NCBI GenBank assembly: GCA_964017185.1
Contig: OZ024878.1
Coordinates: forward strand, 17,177,851 to 17,241,850
DNA length: 64,000 bases
Origin: Rugalucina vietnamica
Lineage: Eukaryota; Mollusca; Bivalvia; Lucinida; Lucinidae
Reading direction: 5' to 3'
Shown here: one piece after another, positions 11,024-19,440 of the stretch
Numbering within the stretch: the stretch's first letter is position 1
How the letters are laid out: each line of letters begins with the position of its first letter
Program-made: the position numbers and the translations under genes
The notes under the pieces: model-generated
The model's database searches: none
What the model saw: the letters and a program-made list of their open reading frames with translations, nothing else
Told to the model about the DNA's origin: nothing

Positions 11024-12508
11024 GCTCACCTGAGATCTACTGCATATACCAATAAACATGTTTGAATATTATGGTATTTAACTCCAGTGCAGGGGCAGAT
11101 GAAGCCCTTGGGCCATTTTCTTTTTTCAGAATCTTCAATATTCTGTCCGTTTGCCAATTTCCTGCTGGCTTTTCCCTTCAAATGACATTTTAACAGTTTT
11201 CCCAATTCAAATGCATAGGCAACCCATGTTGACCTTGCCATAAACTTGGTCAAGGTCATCACAGGGTCATGATTTATATATACATTGGAGTACTTTAGCC
11301 ATCGATGCTTCACGCCAAGTTTCCTTGAAATCAGTCCATTGGTTTCAGAGAAGAAGATTTTTGATGGGTTTTTACCATATATGGGCATGGCGGCCATCTT
11401 TGTCATGTGACCTAGATTATTTATATACACATTGATTCCTCAATTCTATAGATGCTTCACATAAAATTTGGCTTTGATTGGCCAAGCGATTTCAGAGGAG
11501 AAGAGGTTTGAATATATATTATGGAAATATACATGTATATTGCCCCGGGGTAGGGGCACATGAGCCCCTGGGGTCCAATTTTTTTCAGAATCATTAATTT
11601 TCAGTCCTACTTCCCATTTCCTGCAAGACTTTTACTTTAAATTACATTTTAAAAGTTTTCCCCATTCAAATGCATTGGCGACCTATGTTGACCTTGCCGT
11701 AAAATAGGTCAAGGTCATGAAAAGGTCATGAATTATATATACATTGTAGTGCTTGAGCCATCGATGCTTCATGCCAAGTTTTGTTGAAATCGGTCCACCG
11801 GTTCTGGAGAAGAAGATTTTTGAAGGGTTTTTACCATATATGGGCATGGCGGCCATCTTGGTCATGTGACCTGGATTATTTATATATACATTGGTTCCCC
11901 CTTCCCATAGATGCTTCATGTAAAATTTGGCTTTGATTGGCCAAGCGGTTTCAGAGAAGAAGATGTTTGAATATTATGATAATATACATGTATATTGCCC
12001 CGGGGTGGGGGCGGATGAGCCCCTGGTGCCCAATTTTTTTCAGAATCATTAATATTCAGTCCTACTGCTCATTTTCTGCAAGATTTTTCCTTTAAATGAC
12101 AATTTAACAATTTTTCCCATTCAAATGCAAAGGCGACCTATGTTGACCTTGCCGTAAAATAGGTCAAGGTCACCGCAAGGTCATGATTTATATACACATT
12201 GTAGTACTTGAGTCATCGATGCTTCATGCCAAGTTTGGTTGAAATCGGTCCAGTGGTTCCGGAGAAGAAGATTTTTGAAGGGTTTTTACCATATATGGGC
12301 ATGGCGGCCATCTTGGTCATGTGACCTGGATTATTTATATACACATTGGTTCCCCCTTCCCATAGATGCTTCATGTAAAATTTGGCTTTAATTGGCCAAG
12401 CGGTTTCAGAGAAGAAGATCTTTGAAAATGGTGGACGACGGACGGACGGACGCCGGATCATGGCCATCCTATAAGCTCACCTTGTGAGCCTGACGGCTCA
12501 GGTGAGCT
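11024..12508 (-). mobile_element. Element with AGCTCACC-type ends and about 458-bp units (array 1)
   Basis: Three units marked by CATATATGGGCATGGCGGCC (about 11370, 11828, 12288). The right end carries GACGGACGGACGG and then GAGCCTGACGGCTCAGGTGAGCT, matching the ends of the 8863 element inverted. Internal landmarks are GTTGACCTTGCC, GGTCAAGGTC and CATGTGACCTGGATT. Frames such as MTKMAAMPIYGKNPSKIFF come from this repeat. Confidence 0.88.
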
Positions 12509-12594
12509 AAAAAATAGTATAGTCACATGTAGTTGTTTTTTGTTGACTGAAGTTATACATTATTATAAATAGAATGATCTGAAAGCCTGAAAGT

Positions 12595-13060
12595 TGTAAA
12601 AAGTAATGGACCACCTCGGCCCCAACCCTAAATTTTTACAAAAATGCAATTTTGAATATAAATCAAGGGCCATAACTGTAAGGTCGTTTGACGAAATTTA
12701 CCCATCTACAATCCCAAACCAATCCTTGCCGGTATCAACTAATATGCAAAGTTTGTAGAAAATCAGTCAAAAACTACTCAAGTAAGAGAGCACAAACGAA
12801 TAGAGACACCTGGATTTTCAAACAGTTAATTGACCTTTATGACCTTGACAATTAGGTCAAGGTCACCGAAATCAATCACTCCATTCGGCTGTCCCAATGA
12901 AGTTTCTGTGCCAGTTTGGTCTAAATCCATCCAGTGGTTCAGAAGATATCGTGCAGACAAAAAGCTACGCCGCTGACGACGCTGCAGATGACGACGACGG
13001 GATCCACACCAAAAACAATTTGTCCCCTACCCCTTTGGAGGGGGGACATAATCATTTCAG
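12595..13060 (+). mobile_element. Repeat fragment with coordinate-typical end motif
   Basis: Contains GACCTTGACAATTAGGTCAAGG, CATCCAGTGGTTCAGAAGAT, GACGACGCTGCAGATGACG and GAGGGGGGACATAAT. This motif order is like the end of the 44.4-46 kb array (GACGGACAGACAGGGGGGAG). It is probably the right end of a related, mostly deleted element. The 12897 open frame over it has no recognised domain. Confidence 0.55.
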
Positions 13061-13430
13061 AATTTTCAATTGGGCGAAATACCTTTTTGACCGATCCCCG
13101 TACAATGCCAGTGAATTCACGATTGTGGTCCCAGATTTAATTCCTTCACATAAATTGGTCTACATAAATTTCCATAAAGCGTCCGGAATTATTTTTAAAC
13201 AAACTTCTTCATAGCCCAGACTACAAATTACCCACAGTCTAACAAATTTGGTAGCTCTATGCTGATGCGCAGCACAATAAGACATGGACATTATCAAATG
13301 CTCGTTCTCTTAAGTGTCTAGGTGGCCCCGGTGGCTACATATCATTAGGAAAACTCGTCCATGCGATATACAAAGATTTTGCTCTTTCAAAAATGATGAA
13401 AATTTCATTGGAAAAAAAAACATGATGATT

Positions 13431-13649
13431 TTAATATTTTTTTTTTGTTTATTCAGTTTTACGTCCCTTTCAAGATTATTTCAGCTCATATGAGATGGGC
13501 CAATCAGTAGGTGGGGCGAAAACGGGAGAACCCCGAGAAAAACCACCTGGCACACCCACAAGCAGAACTTGGCTTGTCTCACATGTGGCCAGAGCGGGGC
13601 TCGAACCCACACCAGACACAGCGGTGAGATGATCGAGTGATTAAGAGAC
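13431..13649 (-). mobile_element. tRNA-derived SINE
   Basis: On the minus strand a tRNA-like head includes the B-box match GGTTCGAGCCCCGCTCTGG. It is followed by a body shared with 26829-27010 and 37213-37381 (GACAAGCC, AGGTGGTTTTTCTCGGGG-like, ATATGAGCTGAAATAATC) and ends in a T/A-rich tail at 13431. It abuts the next AGCTCACC element exactly. Confidence 0.8.
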
Positions 13650-16457
13650 AGCTCACCTGAGATCTGCTGCATATACCAACAAACATGTTTGAATATTATG
13701 GTATTTAACCCAAGTGTAGGGGCAGATGAAGCACTTGGGCCATTTTCTTTTTTCAGAATAATCAATATTCTGTCCATTTGCCAATTTCCTGCTGGCTTTT
13801 CCCTTCAAATGACATTTTAACAGTTTTTCCCATTCAAATGCATGGGCAACCCATGTTGACCTTGCCATAAACTGGGTCAAGGTCGTCACAGGGTCATGAT
13901 TTATACATACATTGTAGTACTTAAGCCATCAATGCTTCACTCCAAATTTCATGGAAATTTGTCTATTGGTTCAGAGAAGAAGGTTTTTGAAGGTTTTTTT
14001 TTATCATATATGGGCATGGCGGCCATCTTGGTCATGTGACCTAGGTTATTAATATACACATTGGTTCCCCCCATCCTATAGATGCTTCGGATAAAATTTG
14101 GCTTTAATTGGCCAAGTGGTTTCAGAGGAGAAGATGTTTGAATATTATGGTAATATACATGTATATTGCCCCAGGGTGGGGGTAAATGAGCCCTTGAGCC
14201 CATTTTTTTTCAGAATCATTAATATTCAGTCCTACTGACCATTTCCTGCAAGATTGTCACCTCAAATGACTTTTTAAAAGTTATCCCAATTCAAATGCAT
14301 TGTCGCTATGTTGACCTTGTCGTAAAATAGGTCAAGGTCACCACAGTGTTATGATTTATATATACATTGTAGTACTTTAGCCATAGATACTTCATGCCAA
14401 GTTTCTTTGAAATCAGTCCACCCGTTTTGGAGAAGAAGATTTTTGAAGGGTTTTTACCATATATGGGCATGGCGGCCATCTTGGTCATGTTAACTAGATT
14501 ATTTATACATACATTGATTCCCCAATTCTATAGATGCTTCACAAAAATTTGGCTTTGATTGGCCAAGCTGTTTCAGAGGAGAAGATGTTTGAATATTATG
14601 GTAATTTTCATGTATAAAGCCCCGGGGTGGGGGCAGATGAGCCCCCTGTCCAATTCTTTTCAGAATCATTAACATTCAGTGCTACTGCCCATTTCCTGCA
14701 AGACTTTCACTTTAAATGACATTTTTAAAGGTTTCCCCATTCAAATGCATTGGTGACCTATGTTGACCTTGCCGTGCCGTAAAAAAGGTCAAGGTCATCA
14801 CAGGGTCATGATTTATATATACATTGTAGTACTTGAGTCATCAATACTTCATGCTAAGTTTCATTGAAATCAGTCCACCAGTTCTGGAGAAGAAGATTTT
14901 TGAAGAGTTTTTACCATATATGGGCATGGCGGCCATCTTGGTCATGTGACCTGGATTACTTATATACACATTGGTTACCCCTTCCTATTGATGCTTCACA
15001 TAAAATTTGGCTTTGATTGGCCAAGCTGTTTCAGAGGAGATGGTATTTGAATATTATGGTAATATACATGTATATTGCCCCAGGGTGGGGGTAAATGAGC
15101 CCTTGAGCCCATTTTTTTTCAGAATCATTAATATTCAGTCCTACTGACCATTTCCTGCAAGATTGTCACCTCAAATGACTTTTTAAAAGTTATCCCAATT
15201 CAAATGCATTGTCGCTATGTTGACCTTGTCGTAAAATAGGTCAAGGTCACCACAGTGTTATGATTTATATATACATTGTAGTACTTTAGCCATAGATACT
15301 TCATGCCAAGTTTCTTTGAAATCAGTCCACCCGTTTTGGAGAAGAAGATTTTTGCAGGGTTTTTACGATATATGGGCATGGCGGCCATCTTGGTCATGTT
15401 AACTAGATTATTTATACATACATTGATTCCCCAATTCTATAGATGCTTCACAAAAAATTTGGCTTTGATTGGCCAAGCTGTTTCAGAGGAGAAGATGTTT
15501 GAATATTATGGTAATTTTCATGTATAAAGCCCCGGGGTGGGGGCAGATGAGCCCCCTGTCCAATTCTTTTCAGAATCATTAACATTCAGTGCTACTGCCC
15601 ATTTCCTGCAAGACTTTCACTTTAAATGACATTTTTAAAGGTTTCCCCATTCAAATGCATTGGTGACCTATGTTGACCTTGCCGTGCCGTAAAAAAGGTC
15701 AAGGTCATCACAGGGTCATGATTTATATATACATTGTAGTACTTGAGTCATCAATACTTCATGCTAAGTTTCATTGAAATCAGTCCACCAGTTCTGGAGA
15801 AGAAGATTTTTGAAGAGTTTTTACCATATATGGGCATGGCGGCCATCTTGGTCATGTGACCTGGATTACTTATATACACATTGGTTACCCCTTCCTATTG
15901 ATGCTTCACATAAAATTTGGCTTTGATTGGCCAAGCTGTTTCAGAGGAGATGGTATTTGAATATTATGGTAATGTACATGTATATTGCCCCGGGGTGGGG
16001 GTATATGAGCCCCTGGGGTGCAATTTTTTCAGAATCATTTATATTATATCCTACTGCCCATTTCCTGCAAGACTTTCACTTTAAATGACACTTTAAAAGT
16101 TTTCCCCATTCAAATGCATTGGCGACCTATGTTGACCTTGCAGTAAATTAGGTCAAGGTCATCACAGGGTCATGATTTATATATGCATTGAAGTGCTTGA
16201 GCCTTCGATGCTTCATGCCAAATTTCATTGAAATCGGTCCAACAGTTCTGGAGAAGAAGAGTTTTGAAGGGTTGTACCATATATGGGCATGGCGGCCATC
16301 TTGGTCATGTGACCTGGATTATTTATAAACACATTGGTTCCCCCTTCCTATAGATGCTTCACATAAAATTTGGCTTTGATTGGCCAAGCGGTTCCAGAGG
16401 AGAAGATCTTTGAAAATGGTGGACGACGCCGACACCGATGACGAGGACGGACGGACG
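13650..16457 (-). mobile_element. Element with about 455-bp units (array 2), including a 909-bp higher-order duplication
   Basis: Six units, with CATATATGGGCATGGCGGCC or a one-base variant at about 14010, 14453, 14911, 15360, 15818 and 16277. The segment from about 14150 to 15059 is repeated almost exactly at 15060-15968 (period 909, two units), for example CCCCAGGGTGGGGGTAAATG at both 14168 and 15077. The right end is cut near 16457, just after GGACGGACGGACG, by a family 2 MITE fragment. Confidence 0.9.
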
Positions 16458-16530
16458 ATCAGCTTCGCTGATCTGCGTCTTTGTTTTCGCCTATGCAAAT
16501 TGTTGGTTTTCCCACGGGTGGCTCAAATGT
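16458..16530. mobile_element. Family 2 MITE, right-end fragment
   Basis: Carries GCTTCGCTGATCTGCGTC, TTTGTTTTCGCCTATGCAAA, TTGTTGGTTTTCCCAC and GGTGGCTCA. Only the right arm is present. Confidence 0.8.
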
Positions 16531-16735
16531 TCTTCAGTAGGTTGACCATGGATGTTATTAAATACCCCTTAAAAACTACACAAAACAAATGCAGCTGCCA
16601 GTTTTATTAAACCAAGACAGTGTCTGTTTTATTCACCAAATATCTTCGTAGCCATACTAGCTATACATGTACAGGAAAAGGAGATTTTCTTAGTACAATT
16701 TAAGATTTTGGCTGCCCCGAGGTGTCACTATTATT

Positions 16736-16882
16736 ATTCTATTATGATCGTGGTAGACTCATGTCACGGATACTGTTAACATTATGAATGACATGAATGT
16801 ATATGGCCAATCGGAACAGGTGTGTCATTCATATTTAAAATGGTAGATCTGTGACGCGAGTCTACTACGATAATAACAGAAT
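16736..16882. mobile_element. Palindromic MITE-like element
   Basis: Arms of about 34 bp: ATTCTATTATGATCGTGGTA on the left against the inverse of TACTACGATAATAACAGAAT on the right, with a GACTC..GTCAC core. Arm identity is about 80%. No second copy seen in the window. Confidence 0.7.
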
Positions 16883-16932
16883 AATATCTTCTGAGTATGC
16901 TCCCTATAAGTGAATGACACTGTAAACAGGTC

Positions 16933-17212
16933 CATCACGAAAACATGTCCGTGTAATGTATACCCCCTTGAACCCCACTTTTATATAGTAAAACTGGGGT
17001 ATGCAGGGGTATACCTATTTTTCTTATTTTTGCTCCAAAACATAGATTGTGGGTACTCGTTAGAACCGCCTCGCCGAGGCGGTTCTAACGTGTACCCACA
17101 ATCTATGTTTTGAGCAAAAATAAGAAAAATATCAGAATTTTTCTATTGAAAATTTTCATTTTTGACAACTTTTAAAAATCTCTGTATATTGCATGGGCGT
17201 GATTTCGTAATG
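16933..17212 (+). mobile_element. Hairpin MITE, family 1
   Basis: CATCACGAAAACATGTCCGT at the left, GAACCGCCTCGCCGAGGCGG palindrome at the centre, GGGCGTGATTTCGTAATG at the right. Confidence 0.92.
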
Positions 17213-17313
17213 TTGGTTTTTCACATGGTTTCACACAGTGAAATTTGTACTTGTCAGAGCTGCTTTATGAGAGAACCAGATTTTTGCCTATACAAAAACA
17301 AAGGTGCAGATCA

Positions 17314-18060
17314 GGGGCCAGTTGTTCAAAACTTCGTTAGCTAAACGTCATCGTTAAGACCTAAACTTGTTAAGTAAATGCCGACTACAGTGACGTGCCA
17401 AATTAATGTCCACAACGTCGCAAACTCCATAGACTTCAATGTATTTTCATGTTTGCAAGAAAAATTATCCTGACACTCCTTGTCAACATATTTTCATAAT
17501 TTTGGTGTCATTTGAAAGGTAAATGAATAAAGCAATAAATAAGATTTTTGATGAAATTTTCCGACTGAGCATTTTTCATATACAACAATTTAAAGCTGTT
17601 TGAAATTTTGAAAAATCCATTTTCCCATTGACGTCAATGGTGACGTTGCCCAAAATCTGTAAAAATAATCTCACATTTTCTTTAAATAATTGCAGACTTG
17701 AAACGCATGTATAGAATTGAATTAAAAAACCTTGTTTATTTCTTTATTCATTTACCTTTCAAGTGACATCAAAACTGTGAAAATCGTTTTATCAGGAGAA
17801 GCAGAATATTTTTTCTTGTAAACGTGAAAATACATTGAAGTCTATGGAGATTCTGATGTTGTGGACATTAATTTGGCACGTAACTGTACATAAGCAAATA
17901 CACTGTTATTTTTTGTTGATAAAATGTGAGAATCCTTTGCATTGCAAAGGATTCTCACATTTTTTCAACAAAAAATAACAGTGCATTTATAATATTCATG
18001 CTTGAAATTTTAACGAATCATTAACTAACGATGTCATTAATTTTGAACAACTGGGCCCAG
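17314..18060. mobile_element. Palindromic element with GGGGCCAGTTGTTCAAAA ends, itself interrupted
   Basis: Terminal inverted repeats GGGGCCAGTTGTTCAAAA / TTTTGAACAACTGGGCCC. It contains a near-perfect 40-bp-arm hairpin at 17902-17982 (ACTGTTATTTTTTGTTGATA arm). A second copy at 21526-21770 is uninterrupted and serves as the empty form. Both copies are flanked by CAG. Confidence 0.88.
17388..17886. mobile_element. Tc1/mariner-type MITE, 499 bp, TA target duplication
   Basis: Begins CAGTGACGTGCCAAATTAAT and ends ATTAATTTGGCACGTAACTG, flanked by TA on both sides. The paralogous empty site at 21526-21770 reads GACTACATAAGC without it. Inverted arms extend about 170 bp (CTCCATAGACTTCAATGTAT, GAAAGGTAAATGAATAAAG). 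No transposase frame. CAGT ends plus TA duplication place it with Tc1/mariner by structure. Confidence 0.92.
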
Positions 18061-18235
18061 ATTGCCTTTGATGTTGCTACTTGGCTAGTACAATTCCTCT
18101 TCTACTTAAATCCAAAATTTCAAACTTCTACCCTTTTTCTGGACCTAGTCGGAAACCCGGACGGCCAGTTTTGTGACGCTGTTCATATGATTGCTATGAC
18201 ACAGTTCAATCCCTGTAAGTGGTACTGGTGGCCAT

Positions 18236-18447
18236 CGCTTCAGAAATCCACAATTTTGGTTCCGACCAGGTCTGACACAAACCAGCCACAGAAGAAGGCT
18301 AGAAGCTTGAAATTTCTTATTAATCAAGAAGAGGGTTTTACTATCTGTGTAGCGAAAATCGGCTATGTACATGTAATTACTGCACAGCTGTTCTGCATCC
18401 TTGTTTTCGCATATGAGGATTGTTGGTTTTCTGGTGCGGCTGCTCAC
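18236..18447. mobile_element. Family 2 MITE
   Basis: Contains CCGACCAGGTCTGACACAAA, CTAGAAGCTTGAAATTTC, TTGTTTTCGCATATGAGG and ATTGTTGGTTTTCTGG. Ends are diverged. Confidence 0.75.
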
Positions 18448-18595
18448 ATGACGAAAACCTTATAGAGATTGTCACATGGTTTCACATGACGAACTTTGTA
18501 CTTGTCTGTGTATGAGTATCCAGTTTGACTTAGTCCATGACAGTACAGTCCCCTTAAGTCGTGCTTCATGAAACTGGCCTTAGAGAGCTGTTTGT

Positions 18596-18800
18596 TTGTA
18601 TTGAGGTTTAACATCCAAGTCAACAATATTTTTCAGTCATGTCAGGACTGAGCCACAGTTTCCTGGGTATTTAACAGTACTGTGGGGAGTTAATGTGTCT
18701 TGCTCAAGGACACAACATGGTGCGGTCACTGGGGATCAAACCTACGACCTCTCAATTTGGAGTCTGATGCTCTACCATTAAGCCGACGCGCTCCCCTGCC
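18596..18800 (-). mobile_element. tRNA-derived SINE
   Basis: The minus strand starts with a clear tRNA-like head: GGCTTAATGGTAGAGCATCA (A box), loop CTCCAAA as in a tRNA with CCA anticodon, and GGTTTGATCCCC (B box). The body follows (TTGAGCAAGACACATTAACT, CATGACTGAAAAATATTG) and it ends at an AAACAAACA stretch. Internal stem pairs are lost, so it is not a working tRNA gene. Confidence 0.85.
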
Positions 18801-18970
18801 TTAGAGGTTGTCACATGGTTTCACACCATAAAGTTCGTACTAGAGAATGTTAATTATTGTAAGTTTCCAGTCTAAGTCCACACTGTATGATTGATGTGAC
18901 ACAGTTCAATCCCTGTACGTAGTGTTGCTAGCATTAACACTTCACAAATCTGCCTAAGAGAATGTCACAT

Positions 18971-19179
18971 GAGCCTCGTCATGAGAAAAACGGATTTTTA
19001 GCCTATGCACAGCTGATCTGCGCCTTTATTTTCGCTACTAGGACAATACAATTCCTCTTCTACTCATATCTTCTACTTACAAATTTCAAGTGTCTAGCAT
19101 TCTTCTGTGACTGTACTAACTGGTTTGTGTCAGACCTGGTTGGAAACCCCTAAGACTGTTTTTGCTCGCATCACGGCTC
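18971..19179. mobile_element. Family 2 MITE with ACAT target duplication
   Basis: GAGCCTCGTCATGAG at the left and CACGGCTC at the right, flanked by ACAT (18967-18970 and 19180-19183). On the minus strand a C-to-T change in the family motif GAAAACAAAGG makes GAAAATAAAGG near 19027, which contains AATAAA about 310 bp past the LIN9 stop. Confidence 0.88.
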
Positions 19180-19337
19180 ACATGGTATCACACGGTGAAG
19201 TTAGTACTACCAAAGGCATGTAAGTTTCCAGTCTGACTAAGTTCACTCTGTATATGATTGGCATTACACAGGCCATTCCAAGTAACAGGTGCTTATCACT
19301 TGATGCCACAAAAACATCTAAAGTTTATCACAAGGTT

Positions 19338-19440
19338 TCACACAGTAAAGTTCGTACTAGAGAATGCGTGTAGGTTTCCAGTCTGACTAAGTCCACTCTG
19401 TATATGATTGATATGAATCTCTACATTGTTCTTGAAGGCA
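19338..19440 (-). CDS. LIN9: LIN9 terminal coding exon
   Basis: Reads (N)AFKNNVEIHINHIQSG and LSQTGNLHAFSSTNFTV, then TGA at 19338-19340. This matches the strongly conserved LIN9 C-terminus. Acceptor AG is at 19442-19441, behind a T-run that lies in a family 1 MITE remnant. The segment is tandemly copied downstream. Confidence 0.95.

Larger units (their letters stand above)
17267..18170. mobile_element. Family 2 MITE interrupted by another element
   Basis: Left half (GAACCAGATTTTTGCC, AAACAAAGGTGCAGATCA) ends at 17313; right half resumes after 18060 (GCTACTTGGCTAGTACAATT, AAATTTCAAACTTCTA, CTGGACCTAGTCGGAAACCC). The gap is exactly the 17314-18060 element. Confidence 0.75.
17218..19290 (-). 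pseudogene. LIN9: Decayed tandem copies of the LIN9 terminal exon and 3' UTR
   Basis: The last LIN9 exon (19338-19440) and its downstream sequence recur here at about 19175-19270, 18805-18925, 18460-18560 and, more decayed, at 18165-18225 and 17218-17260. Minus-strand translation of the nearest copy still reads NHIQSELSQTGNLHAFGSTN-FTV-stop, against NHIQSGLSQTGNLHAFSSTN-FTV-stop in the gene. The 18.47-18.55 kb copy keeps only HGLSQTG, and the 18.84 kb copy has an indel and a stop. MITEs and a SINE have inserted between copies. None has an obvious complete exon with its own acceptor, so they are most likely pseudo-exons or untranslated sequence; the nearest could conceivably be an alternative end. 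Confidence 0.82.

Noticed and set aside
9193..12467. Frames reading IFFSETTGPTALIF, MAAMPIYGKNPSKIFF and similar
   Set aside because: Repeated with the tandem unit in several arrays; products of satellite periodicity.
8863..16457. CRISPR-like periodicity
   Set aside because: Units are contiguous tandem repeats of 166 or 455 bp without unique spacers, in a eukaryotic context.
18031..18465. 144-aa plus-strand frame
   Set aside because: Crosses two MITEs and a LIN9 pseudo-exon; no recognised domain.
18715..18800. tRNA gene with CCA anticodon (minus strand)
   Set aside because: Anticodon stem is mismatched and the sequence continues into a repeat body; a SINE head.
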